Source: Bacteroidales bacterium
GTDB taxonomy: Bacteria; Bacteroidota; Bacteroidia; Bacteroidales; UBA932
NCBI GenBank assembly: GCA_015060225.1
Contig: SUYX01000006.1
Coordinates: 1 to 44,183, forward strand
DNA: 44,183 bases
Reading direction: 5' to 3'
Positions 31,865 through 40,215 of the stretch are shown piece by piece. Under the pieces are notes generated by a model. The model was not told the origin of the DNA, ran no database searches, and saw only the letters and a program-made list of their open reading frames with translations. Each line of letters begins with the position of its first letter. Positions within the stretch are counted from its first letter, which is position 1. Both the position numbers and the translations under genes were made by a program.

Positions 31865-33994
31865 TCAATTTATTGTAACAACGTTGTCTGTCAATATCCT
31901 GTTTTCCCTTTTGTGGGATATGTATATTATGGTCTTTCCCTCACTCTTGAGAAAGTTTATGCATCCGGCAACACACTCTTCACCTTCAGCAGTCATAGAA
32001 GATGTAGCTTCATCAAATATGTATATTCGGGCATCTCTGTACATTGCCCGTGCTATACAGATTTTCTGGCATTCTCCTCCCGACAATCCCCTTCCACTGT
32101 TCCCGACAGGGGTGAGAAGTCCTTGGGGAAATCTCTTCAGCATTTCATCCATATCCAGTCGGGTGCATATTCCCATGATACGTCCTATATCAGGCTGCAC
32201 TTCCCCCAATGCAATGTTTTCCAATATGCTTCCCTCCATGAGAATGGGATGCTGTCCGACATATCCTATCATATCTCTCCACTTTTTGCCGTTGAACTGC
32301 ATTATATTTATGCTCCCATAATATATTTCCCCTCCTTGAGGAGAAAAATCCCTCATTATAAGATGCAGAAGAGTGCTTTTCCCACTTCCGTTATCGCCAT
32401 CTATCCGTGTAATCTCCCCTTTCTTTATTCTGGCTGAGAATCCGTTGAACAGAGATGCCCTCCCAGGATATTTGAAGTGGAGGTCATTGATAAGGATATC
32501 CCCTTCCAACTCTATTGGAGAAAGTGTTCCTTCATCTTCATCGGCTTCCTGCAGTGACAATATCTCAAATATCCTCTCATATGCTACTTTTGCCCTTGCA
32601 ATAGTATCACTGGCTCCAATAAGGTCATTTACAGGTATTGTGAAGAATGAGCAAAGAGAGTAAAAGCCTACAAGTTCTCCCAAAGTGATTTCACCATGCA
32701 GCACTGCAAATGAGCCTGCAGAGAGGATTATCCATACAAGCAGTTTGGATACCCCTTCCAGTACGGTTTCCAGTGCGTTTACCGCCCTGGCTGAACCTTG
32801 GAGCTTCTCGGCAAGGATAATCTGCTTCCTCCCTATCTTTTCTGCTGCAAACTCTCCGCAGTTATAGTGTCTGATGGCAGATGCCATTGGAATTGAGCTG
32901 AGCATCGCACTCTCCAGACCGGCATTGGCGGTTGCCACCTCTTTCCCATATTTTGTGTTTATCCGTCCGGATACTCTGTATATTACCCAATATAACGGTA
33001 TAAACAATGCAATTATGGTGGCAAGCCGGCTGTTGTAAAGGAACATGGCTCCCAAAGCACCGGCGAGTGTGATGAGACTGGTGACTATACCTATAACCCC
33101 TCCGGTAATGAATGAACGTATAAGGTGTATGTCGTCTCTCCTTGACGAGATGTCGCCTGATGTGTAATTGTCAAAAAAAGCCAGGGGCAGGCGGAATAGT
33201 TTGTGTACATATGAAGCTGTGAGAGAGCATTCAGTACAGATGCTGCATTTTATAAGGTACTGCGATGCCCTGTAACCTGCGTAAAGTGATGCCAGCATGA
33301 GGAATGCGGCAACAAGGGATACTGCAATCAGGGAAACTGTATCCCCTTGAGGGAGGATCCTGTCAATAATCTGTTGCAGCAGAAGTGTTGTTCCTATGGC
33401 AGCCCCTGTGCAAAATGCAGTTGCGGCAAGGGTAAGGAGAAGTTCTTTAAGGTTTCCCATGATAATGGGCTTGAGCGATTCCCATCTGCCGGTATGGGTT
33501 TTTCCCCGTTTCAATCCGGTATCAGGCGAAAGGGTAATGATGTATCCGGTCCATTTCTTTTCAAAATCTACCTTATATATCTTTTCAATTTTTCCGGTGG
33601 CAGGATCCATTATTTTCATCCACCTGCCACCGCAGCTGTAGATTACAATATAATGAAGGTAATCACCGTCATCCTTGATGTGTGCTATAGCCGGTAATGC
33701 AATTGTATTTATCCCTTCAATGGACTTCCCTTTACTCAGGAGCCCTTTTGCCCTCAGTCCCATTTGTGCGGCACCATCTATTATGCCTTGTATGGATATC
33801 CCGTCGGGAGTACAGCCGCACAGCATGCGTATATGTGCGAGTGAGTGGTATATTCCGTAGAATGCAGCTACTGATGCAAGGCAGGCTGCACCACAGTCAT
33901 ATTTGTAGTGCTGCTTAATCTTTATTTTTCCCGGAAGAAGTGCCCATTGGGGAAATTCTTCCATTTGTGCAATTGCTGATGATAATAGTGCCAT
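31865..33994 (-). CDS. Peptidase-containing ABC transporter (C39 peptidase, membrane and ATPase domains)
   Basis: The 709-residue protein has three parts. Residues 1 to about 145 are a C39 peptidase with QHYKYDCGAACLAS (Gln28, Cys34), DYLHYIVIY (His114) and IMDPATG (Asp130), a complete catalytic set. About 180-450 is a six-helix exporter domain including FFDNYTSGDISSR. About 480-709 is the ATPase, with Walker A GDNGSGKSTLL, signature LSGGE, Walker B IYIFDEATSS and the H-loop ISHKRE. Such exporters cut the leader after a double glycine while pumping the peptide out. Two GG-leader peptide genes lie directly downstream. An internal ATG at residue 11 (33964) is an alternative start. Inverted repeat TTGAGT/ACTCAA (31855-31868) overlaps the stop codon. 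Confidence 0.95.
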   Translation of the reverse strand: MALLSSAIAQMEEFPQWALLPGKIKIKQHYKYDCGAACLASVAAFYGIYHSLAHIRMLCGCTPDGISIQGIIDGAAQMGLRAKGLLSKGKSIEGINTIALPAIAHIKDDGDYLHYIVIYSCGGRWMKIMDPATGKIEKIYKVDFEKKWTGYIITLSPDTGLKRGKTHTGRWESLKPIIMGNLKELLLTLAATAFCTGAAIGTTLLLQQIIDRILPQGDTVSLIAVSLVAAFLMLASLYAGYRASQYLIKCSICTECSLTASYVHKLFRLPLAFFDNYTSGDISSRRDDIHLIRSFITGGVIGIVTSLITLAGALGAMFLYNSRLATIIALFIPLYWVIYRVSGRINTKYGKEVATANAGLESAMLSSIPMASAIRHYNCGEFAAEKIGRKQIILAEKLQGSARAVNALETVLEGVSKLLVWIILSAGSFAVLHGEITLGELVGFYSLCSFFTIPVNDLIGASDTIARAKVAYERIFEILSLQEADEDEGTLSPIELEGDILINDLHFKYPGRASLFNGFSARIKKGEITRIDGDNGSGKSTLLHLIMRDFSPQGGEIYYGSINIMQFNGKKWRDMIGYVGQHPILMEGSILENIALGEVQPDIGRIMGICTRLDMDEMLKRFPQGLLTPVGNSGRGLSGGECQKICIARAMYRDARIYIFDEATSSMTAEGEECVAGCINFLKSEGKTIIYISHKRENRILTDNVVTIN

Positions 33995-34074
33995 ACCAAT
34001 ACCTTTTCTGCAAAATTGGAAAGGTAAAAGCTATTTTCCCAGCACTTGCGTAAAATTTATCCCGATAATTTTTT

Positions 34075-34575
34075 TTAAGAAAACATATTATGCAAAAAAG
34101 GGAAAAATTCCTTGGCGAAAGTGGCCAGGAGTCCATATCCTTTGGAATTGTCAAGAAAATCCTGAGGAATGATATGGAACATTCCATTCAGCCAGTTTAC
34201 GGCATAAACGGCTACACTTAGAACTACTATTGCCTTCATTGCACCGAACAGCAATCCCAAAATACGGTTCAGCCATCCAAGCATGCTCAATTTTACCAGA
34301 CCCTCAATCAATTTCCCCAGGAAGTGTGCAAGAACAAGGACCGCAATGAATATTACAGCAAACATTATTATGTGCAGGGTCTGTTGTGACATTTCCAGAT
34401 GAAGCCACTCTTTTGCCAGAGATGAAAGGTAACCTGTAAACTTGCCTGCACACCACATCCCAAGAATAAGTGCGGCAATGCTTGCAAGTTGTCTTACAAA
34501 ACCTTTGAAAATACCCATTACTGCTGATGCAGCTATAACTACAAGGATGATGATGTCCAATATTCCTATGTTCAT
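34075..34575 (-). CDS. cvpA: CvpA family membrane protein
   Basis: The 166-residue protein has four predicted membrane helices: IGILDIIILVVIAASAVMGI with the family GFVRQLASI after it, ALILGMWCAGKF, IIMFAVIFIAVLVLAHFLG, and GLLFGAMKAIVVLSVAVYAV. This pattern is the CvpA (colicin V production) fold, in which a GFxRGxxxE/A loop follows the first helix. CvpA was named for its need in colicin V production in E. coli, and homologues are now linked to envelope homeostasis. It is 80 bp upstream of the C39 exporter on the same strand and may be cotranscribed with it. The neighbourhood is suggestive, but cvpA is widespread without exporters. Confidence 0.88.
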   Translation of the reverse strand: MNIGILDIIILVVIAASAVMGIFKGFVRQLASIAALILGMWCAGKFTGYLSSLAKEWLHLEMSQQTLHIIMFAVIFIAVLVLAHFLGKLIEGLVKLSMLGWLNRILGLLFGAMKAIVVLSVAVYAVNWLNGMFHIIPQDFLDNSKGYGLLATFAKEFFPFLHNMFS

Positions 34576-34592
34576 AACATGCTAAATTTTCC

Positions 34593-34625
34593 CAAAAATA
34601 GGACAATTTGTATTATCTTTGCAAA
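34593..34625 (-). promoter_or_regulatory. Divergent promoters: cvpA (-33/-7) overlapping the ileS -7 box
   Basis: On the minus strand TTTG (34625-34622), a 21-bp spacer and TATTTTTG (34600-34593) make a full Bacteroidota promoter for cvpA. On the plus strand TATCTTTG at 34614-34621 is the -7 box for ileS, inside the cvpA spacer. Polymerases on the two promoters could not bind together. Confidence 0.6.
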
Positions 34626-34649
34626 TTAAATTTAAACTAAAGATCTCAA

Positions 34650-37600
34650 ATGGGTTTTGCAGAATATAAAAATCTGGATTTAGTAGAGATAAATCGCAGT
34701 GTGCTGGATAAATGGAAAGCAGAGAAATGCTTTGAAAATACCCTTAAGGCAAGGGAAGGAGCTAAGAAATATATATTTTTTGAGGGACCGCCTTCGGCAA
34801 ACGGAATGCCGGGCATCCACCATGTGATGGCAAGGGCAATCAAGGATGCTTTCTGCCGTTTCAAGACGCAGAGCGGTTATCTTGTGCAGAGAAAGGCTGG
34901 TTGGGATACTCATGGCCTTCCTGTAGAACTTGGTGTGGAGAAGATGTTGGGTATAACCAAGGAAGATATCGGGAAGAAGATTTCAGTTGACGACTATAAC
35001 AGCGCCTGCCGCAAGGAGGTGATGAAATATACAAAGGAGTGGGTTTCACTTACCGAGAGGATAGGTTATTGGGTGGATATGGACAACCCTTACATTACCT
35101 ATGACAACAAGTATATTGAGACTTTGTGGCATCTATTGAAGGACATTTATGGTAAAGGGCTGTTGTATAAAGGTTATACAATCCAACCTTATTCTCCTGC
35201 TGCCGGTACCGGTTTGAGTTCGCACGAGCTTAATCAGCCGGGTTGCTACAGGGATGTGAAGGATACTACAGTTGTGGGGCAGTTCAAGATAAAGAATCCT
35301 AAAGCAGAGATGGCCCGGTGGGGTACACCTTATTTCCTTGCGTGGACAACTACCCCTTGGACACTCCCTTCAAATGTGGCACTTTGTGTGGGTCCCAAGA
35401 TTGATTATGTGGCTGTTCAGACTTACAATGCATATACAGGTGAGAAGATGACAGCGGTTCTTGCAAAGAGCCTGCTTTACGCTCACTTCAACAGGAAGGC
35501 AGAGGAACTGGCACTGGAGGATTACAAACCTGGAGACAAACTTGTTCCATTTAAGGTGGTTGCAGAGTACAAGGGGCCTGAACTTGTAGGTATGGAGTAT
35601 GAGCAACTGATTCCTTGGGTAAAACCTGTCTCCGTAGATGAGAAAGGTAAATGGAGCGATGCTTCCCAGAAGGCTTTCCGCATTATTCCTGGAGATTATG
35701 TAACAACAGAGGACGGTACAGGTATTGTGCATATTGCCCCTACTTTTGGTGCTGATGATGCTTTTGTGGCAAAGGCTGCAGGTATCCCTTCACTGTTTAT
35801 GATAAACAAGAGCGGTGAGACCCGCCCTATGGTTGACCTTACCGGCAAGTTCTACATGATGGATGAACTTGATGAGGAGTTTGTAAAACAGTGTGTGGAT
35901 GTTGAACTCTATAAGGAGTACGAGGGAAAATGGGTTAAGAATGCATATGATCCGCAGTTCACTGTGAATAAAGTATATGACGAGAAGGCTGCTGCCGCTG
36001 CTGAGACATTGGATGTTGTAATCTGTCTTATGATGAAGGGTGCCAACAAGGCATTCAAGATAGAGAAACATACCCACAACTATCCTCATTGCTGGAGAAC
36101 CGACAAACCGGTGTTGTATTATCCGTTGGATTCATGGTTCATAAGGACCACAGCCGTACAGGATGAACTTATTGCTTTGAACAAAACCATCAATTGGAAA
36201 CCTGAGAGTACAGGTACGGGACGTTTCGGCAAATGGCTTGAGAACCTTCAGGACTGGAACCTCTCACGCAGCCGTTATTGGGGTACACCACTCCCTATCT
36301 GGAGAACAGAAGACAAGAAGGAGGAGATGTGCATAGGCTCTGCAGGGGAACTTTACAACGAACTTGAGAAATCTGTTGCAGCAGGTTTTATGGCCTCAAA
36401 CCCATTGAAGGATAAAGGGTTTGTTCCAGGAGATTTCTCAAAGGAGAACTATGAAAAGATAGATCTTCACAGACCATATGTGGATGGGTACATTCTTGTA
36501 TCCCCAAGCGGTCAGCCAATGAAGAGGGAGCTTGATCTTATTGATGTATGGTTTGATTCAGGTGCAATGCCTTTTGCTCAGGAGGGGTTGGAGAATCTTG
36601 GAAAACCTCAGTTCGGCCAGACAGCAGATTTCATTGCAGAGGGTGTTGACCAGACACGCGGATGGTTCTTTACCCTTCATGCAATATCTACAATGGTGAA
36701 TAAAAAGGTTGCATACAAGACAGTGCTTTCAAACGGCCTTGTACTTGATAAGGTTGGAAACAAGATGAGCAAGCGCCTTGGCAATGCAGTTGATCCGTTC
36801 AAGGCTCTGGATGAGTACGGTGCCGACTCTTTGAGATGGTACATGCTTACCAATGCACAGCCTTGGGATAACCTGAAGTTTGATTTTGCAGGTGTGGATG
36901 AGGTTAAGAGAAAATTCTTCGGGACATTGTACAATACATACTCATTCTTTGCATTGTATTCGAATGTTGACGGGTTTGATAATAAGGCTCCACAGGTGCC
37001 TGTAGAGAACCGTCCGGAGATTGACCGCTGGATCATTTCATATCTCAACAGCCTCATTAAGGATGTGAAGGCTTGCTATGAGGATTATGATGTTACAACT
37101 GCCGGTAGAAAGATTCAGGATTTTGTATGTGACCACTTGAGCAACTGGTATGTACGCTTGAACAGAAAACGTTTTTGGGGCGGTTCAATGACAGAGGACA
37201 AACTGGCCGCTTACCAGACATTGTACTCTTGCCTTGAGACTGTGGCAATTCTTGCGGCACCGATTGCGCCGTTCTTTATGGAGAGGTTGTTCCTGGATTT
37301 GAATGCAGTATCAGGAATGCATCCTGAGAACTCCGTTCATCTGGTACTTATGCCGGAGGTTGAGGAGAAATATATAGATAAGGATCTTGAGGAGAGGATG
37401 GCTTTGGCTCAGTTGAGTTCTTCCATGATTCTTGCCTTGAGAAGAAAGGTGAACATTAAGGTAAGGCAGCCTCTTGCAAAGATAATAATTCCGGTTCTTG
37501 ACCCTAAAATTCAGGAGCAGTTTGAGAAGGTTAAAAATCTTGTGCTTGGTGAGGTTAACGTTAAGGAGGTTGAATTCATTACCAATACAGAGGGATTGAT

Positions 37601-38132
37601 TACAAAGAAAATTAAACCTAATTTCAAGACTCTTGGAAAGAAATATGGCAAGATGATGAAGGATATTGCAGCTGCATTCGCACAATTTTCACAGAGTGAC
37701 ATTACTCAAATAGAGATGTCTGATGCTTATAAGTTTGCATTGCCTGCAGGTGAGGTTATCCTTGAGAAAGAGGATTACGAGATTACATCAGAGGATATGC
37801 CGGGCTGGCTGGTTGCAACCGAGGGCAAACTTACCGTTGCCATGGATATCACAATTACAGATTCTTTGAGAAAGGAGGGTGTTGCCCGTGAACTTGTTAA
37901 CAGAATACAGAATTTGAGAAAGAGCAAGGATTTTGAGGTGACAGACAAGATTGAGGTTAAGATTGAGGAGAGGGAAGATATTGCGGAGTCATTGCAGGAA
38001 TTCTCTGATTATGTCTGTGGACAGACATTGTGCGGGGGTATAGAACTGGTTGGCAAGTTGGAGAGTGCAGATGAAATTGAATGGGCAGATGATGAGGTAT
38101 TGCGCATATCAATAAAGTTGTTAAATTTGTGA
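34650..38132 (+). CDS. ileS: Isoleucyl-tRNA synthetase
   Basis: The 1160-residue protein has the class I synthetase layout. The HIGH-type motif is GIHH (55-58) within GPPSANGMPGIHHVMARAIKD, followed by GWDTHGLPVE. The editing CP1 domain (about 190-420) has AWTTTPWTLPSNVAL. The catalytic core includes SRSRYWGTPLPIW, VDQTRGWFFTLH and KMSKRLG (KMSKR at 705-709). The anticodon-binding helical part and a C-terminal domain with MKDIAAAF and MDITI complete it. It lacks an obvious C-terminal zinc-binding cysteine cluster, as in the eukaryote-like branch of bacterial IleS. It charges tRNA-Ile. It probably leads an operon with the DksA-like gene and lspA. Confidence 0.97.
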   Translation: MGFAEYKNLDLVEINRSVLDKWKAEKCFENTLKAREGAKKYIFFEGPPSANGMPGIHHVMARAIKDAFCRFKTQSGYLVQRKAGWDTHGLPVELGVEKMLGITKEDIGKKISVDDYNSACRKEVMKYTKEWVSLTERIGYWVDMDNPYITYDNKYIETLWHLLKDIYGKGLLYKGYTIQPYSPAAGTGLSSHELNQPGCYRDVKDTTVVGQFKIKNPKAEMARWGTPYFLAWTTTPWTLPSNVALCVGPKIDYVAVQTYNAYTGEKMTAVLAKSLLYAHFNRKAEELALEDYKPGDKLVPFKVVAEYKGPELVGMEYEQLIPWVKPVSVDEKGKWSDASQKAFRIIPGDYVTTEDGTGIVHIAPTFGADDAFVAKAAGIPSLFMINKSGETRPMVDLTGKFYMMDELDEEFVKQCVDVELYKEYEGKWVKNAYDPQFTVNKVYDEKAAAAAETLDVVICLMMKGANKAFKIEKHTHNYPHCWRTDKPVLYYPLDSWFIRTTAVQDELIALNKTINWKPESTGTGRFGKWLENLQDWNLSRSRYWGTPLPIWRTEDKKEEMCIGSAGELYNELEKSVAAGFMASNPLKDKGFVPGDFSKENYEKIDLHRPYVDGYILVSPSGQPMKRELDLIDVWFDSGAMPFAQEGLENLGKPQFGQTADFIAEGVDQTRGWFFTLHAISTMVNKKVAYKTVLSNGLVLDKVGNKMSKRLGNAVDPFKALDEYGADSLRWYMLTNAQPWDNLKFDFAGVDEVKRKFFGTLYNTYSFFALYSNVDGFDNKAPQVPVENRPEIDRWIISYLNSLIKDVKACYEDYDVTTAGRKIQDFVCDHLSNWYVRLNRKRFWGGSMTEDKLAAYQTLYSCLETVAILAAPIAPFFMERLFLDLNAVSGMHPENSVHLVLMPEVEEKYIDKDLEERMALAQLSSSMILALRRKVNIKVRQPLAKIIIPVLDPKIQEQFEKVKNLVLGEVNVKEVEFITNTEGLITKKIKPNFKTLGKKYGKMMKDIAAAFAQFSQSDITQIEMSDAYKFALPAGEVILEKEDYEITSEDMPGWLVATEGKLTVAMDITITDSLRKEGVARELVNRIQNLRKSKDFEVTDKIEVKIEEREDIAESLQEFSDYVCGQTLCGGIELVGKLESADEIEWADDEVLRISIKLLNL

Positions 38133-38149
38133 CTTTAAATCAAATGGTT

Positions 38150-38527
38150 ATGGATACAGAGAAAGTAAGGTACAGCGATGCTGAATTGCAGGAGTTCAAA
38201 GAATTGATCCTGTCAAAACTGGAGTCTGCAAAACAGGACTACGAGGAGTTGAGGGCTGCAATTACACACAGTGCCAGCAATGGTGTTGAGGATACTTCTC
38301 CAACATTCAAGGTACTTGAAGAGGGTGCATCTTCGCTTTCAAAAGAGGAGTCTGGCCAATTGGCGCAAAGGCAGTACAAGTTCATACAGTCTTTGGAGGC
38401 AGCTCTGATAAGGATTGAGAACAAGACTTACGGAGTTTGCAGGGAGACTGGCAAACTTATCCCTAAAGAGAGGCTGATGCTGGTTCCTCATGCAACCTTG
38501 AGTGTGGAGGCTAAAAACAAGAGATAA
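38150..38527 (+). CDS. TraR/DksA family protein without the zinc-finger cysteines
   Basis: The 125-residue protein has the DksA shape: an N-terminal helix pair (about 8-95, YSDAELQEFKELILSKLESAK) with acidic tip, and a C-terminal short domain YGVCRETGKLIPKERLMLVP then HATLSVEAK. In the standard C4 finger the second, third and fourth cysteines are absent here (C-R-E-T-G and LSVEAK), leaving only one Cys. I recall this as usual for Bacteroidota members. It may still bind the RNA polymerase secondary channel and affect ribosomal promoters. The frame is open to a GTG at 38129 overlapping the ileS stop; I chose MDTEKVRYS (ATG 38150). Confidence 0.85.
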   Translation: MDTEKVRYSDAELQEFKELILSKLESAKQDYEELRAAITHSASNGVEDTSPTFKVLEEGASSLSKEESGQLAQRQYKFIQSLEAALIRIENKTYGVCRETGKLIPKERLMLVPHATLSVEAKNKR

Positions 38528-38530
38528 TCT

Positions 38531-39151
38531 ATGAAGTTGTCCAAGGGTAACTGCATCTCTTTATTTGTAGTGCTGTTGCTGGTAATAGACCAGGCAATAA
38601 AGTTTGTTGTAAAGCTCAATATGACAATAGGGGAGAGCATCCCTGTATTTGGAGATTGGTTTCAGATATGCTTTATTGAGAATAATGGAATGGCATTTGG
38701 AATGCAGTTCGGAGGTTCAATAGGTAAACTTGCGTTGAGCCTTTTTAGAGTTGTGCTCATTGGATTTATCATTGTTTATCTGAGGAAACTTATAAAAAGG
38801 GCGGGAACTCCTACAGGTGTGCTTGTAGGACTCTCGCTCGTTTTGGTAGGAGCTATTGGCAATGTTATAGACTGTCTTTTTTACGGTGAGATATTCAGTG
38901 CATCAACCTATACTCAGGTTGCACAACTTTTCCCTCCAGATGGCGGTTACACGGGCCTCCTGTACGGAAAGGTAGTTGATATGTTTTATTTCCCGATAAT
39001 AGACACTGTGCTCCCTGATTGGATTCCGTTCTATGGCGGAAAACCATTTGTATTCTTCCGGCCCATTTTCAATTTTGCAGATTCATGCATTTCGTGTGGC
39101 GTAGTATATATGCTCATTTTTCAGAGAAAGTTCTTTACGGATGAAAAATAA
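38531..39151 (+). CDS. lspA: Lipoprotein signal peptidase (signal peptidase II)
   Basis: The 206-residue protein has four membrane helices. Conserved blocks include VIDQAIKFVV at the first helix, FIENNGMAFGM (the N-x-G-x-AF box), IGNVIDCLFYG, and the catalytic aspartates in GKVVDMFYFP and FNFADSCIS. LspA cleaves the signal peptide from prolipoproteins after lipidation. The extra 30-40 residues before the first catalytic Asp (SASTYTQVAQLFPPDGGYTG, a periplasmic loop) make it longer than E. coli LspA, as in other Bacteroidota. Together with ileS it follows the classic ileS-lspA order. A strong terminator follows. Confidence 0.95.
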   Translation: MKLSKGNCISLFVVLLLVIDQAIKFVVKLNMTIGESIPVFGDWFQICFIENNGMAFGMQFGGSIGKLALSLFRVVLIGFIIVYLRKLIKRAGTPTGVLVGLSLVLVGAIGNVIDCLFYGEIFSASTYTQVAQLFPPDGGYTGLLYGKVVDMFYFPIIDTVLPDWIPFYGGKPFVFFRPIFNFADSCISCGVVYMLIFQRKFFTDEK

Positions 39152-39158
39152 TTGACTG

Positions 39159-39193
39159 ACAGAAAGAGGATGGTCCAGCCATCCTCTTTCTGT
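39159..39193. terminator. Bidirectional terminator between lspA and the sigma factor gene
   Basis: ACAGAAAGAGGATGG (39159-39173) pairs exactly with CCATCCTCTTTCTGT (39179-39193) around loop TCCAG. The genes on both sides converge on it. Confidence 0.9.
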
Positions 39194-39220
39194 TTATATA
39201 TGCATATGGACTACAAGTGA

Positions 39221-39712
39221 TTATTTCTTTATCTTTTCCATAAGTTTCTGTCGGGAGAAGTGGATTCTGCTCTTTACTGTTCCAAGGTGGAGTCCAAGTT
39301 CATCTGCTATTTCCTGGTATTTATAACCGCTGTCATGCATTTGGAAAGGGATTCTGAATTCCGGCTCCAGAGAGTTGACCATTGCAGTCAGTTCGCGGAA
39401 ATTGTAATCGCTCTCAGGACTGGTCTCTGCCGGACGGCTGGTAAGGACAAACTCCTGGACATCCTTGTTGAAAATAGCCTGCTTCTTAACCCTGCGCCTG
39501 TAATCGTTGATGAAAGTGTTTTTCATGATGGTGTACATCCAAGCCTTGATGTTGGTCTGCTCATCAAATTTGTCATGGTTGTTGAGGGCTTTGAAATAAG
39601 TTTCTTGAACCAAGTCTTTAGCATCCTCCATATTTGAGGTGAGGCTGTACGCGTATCTGGTCAGGCTCGGCTCCAGGTTGATAATCTCGGTGTTGAAATC
39701 TGTATTACCCAT
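39221..39712 (-). CDS. ECF-type RNA polymerase sigma factor
   Basis: The 163-residue protein has region 2 (SNMEDAKDLVQETYFKAL split over about 28-47, with IKAWMYTIMKNTFINDYRRR as region 2.3-2.4) and region 4 (PEFRIPFQMHDSGYKYQEIADEL followed by GTVKSRIHFSRQKLME), joined by a short linker. No region 1 or 3 is present, so it belongs to the extracytoplasmic function group (RpoE-like). No anti-sigma factor gene is adjacent. Its upstream region (39713-39964) is AT-rich and I see no second gene in it. The start MGNTDFNTEI at 39712 is chosen, as the 13 upstream codons in frame do not match the family. Confidence 0.93.
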   Translation of the reverse strand: MGNTDFNTEIINLEPSLTRYAYSLTSNMEDAKDLVQETYFKALNNHDKFDEQTNIKAWMYTIMKNTFINDYRRRVKKQAIFNKDVQEFVLTSRPAETSPESDYNFRELTAMVNSLEPEFRIPFQMHDSGYKYQEIADELGLHLGTVKSRIHFSRQKLMEKIKK

Positions 39713-39964
39713 AGATCCTAAGATTATTAGTGAATAAACCGTAAACATCATTTATTGTTTACTTTTACTTGAAATAATCCTCAGTTAAGCGTTAGTCTAT
39801 GTCCTGCTTTCCGAAAGCGAAATTAGAATTTCATTTCTTTATAATTATTAACGGTTGGTGTAGTTATTGTTAAGATTCGGTGAATTTGTGAAAAAATGGT
39901 TGCGGAATCTTAATGCTTTCTTTAGAGATATTTGCACGATTATTTAAAAAATCAGCAAATTTCT

Positions 39965-39995
39965 TTTGTATAAATAAAAAAAGTTCCTATATTTG
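39965..39995 (+). promoter_or_regulatory. Promoter of the tRNA-Ser gene
   Basis: TTTG (39965-39968), a 19-bp spacer and TATATTTG (39988-39995) match the Bacteroidota -33/-7 consensus exactly. It starts transcription about 10 bp before the tRNA. Confidence 0.8.
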
Positions 39996-40011
39996 CAGTC
40001 CCAAAGCGGAA

Positions 40012-40096
40012 GGAGAGGTGGCAGAGTGGTCGATTGCGGCGGTCTTGAAAACCGTTGATCTGAGAGGATCCGGGGGTTCGAATCCCTCCCTCTCCG
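40012..40096 (+). tRNA. tRNA-Ser (anticodon UGA)
   Basis: The 85-nt sequence folds as a class II tRNA. The acceptor stem GGAGAGG pairs with CCTCTCC at the end, the anticodon loop is CTTGAAA (anticodon TGA, for UCA codons), a long variable arm follows, and the T arm contains GGTTCGAATCC. No CCA is encoded. It has its own promoter and a downstream hairpin. An integrase gene begins 120 bp after it, so its 3' end is the likely attachment site of the neighbouring mobile element. Confidence 0.95.
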
Positions 40097-40108
40097 CTAA
40101 TAAAAGAT

Positions 40109-40141
40109 AAACCCTTGTAAATAATAAGTTTACGAGGGTTT
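40109..40141 (+). terminator. Hairpin terminator after tRNA-Ser
   Basis: AAACCCTTGTAAA (40109-40121) pairs with TTTACGAGGGTTT (40129-40141) with one mismatch and a 7-nt loop. It lies between the tRNA and the integrase gene. Confidence 0.75.
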
Positions 40142-40215
40142 GTTGCATATACCGGGACAGAGTTGGGACACTAAATGTTCACTTAAGGTTTCTGCTTAAG
40201 ATGCCTTAAAAAAAA

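Noticed and set aside
31913-32437. Plus-strand frames opposite the C39 exporter ATPase domain
   Set aside because: Antisense to Walker A, signature and Walker B coding sequence; no family match. Not a candidate immunity gene.
38129-38149. GTG start for the DksA-like gene overlapping the ileS stop
   Set aside because: The family N terminus matches MDTEKVRYS from 38150; the GTG would add seven unrelated residues.
39913-40110. 65-codon frame covering the tRNA-Ser
   Set aside because: It is the tRNA gene and its promoter read as protein.
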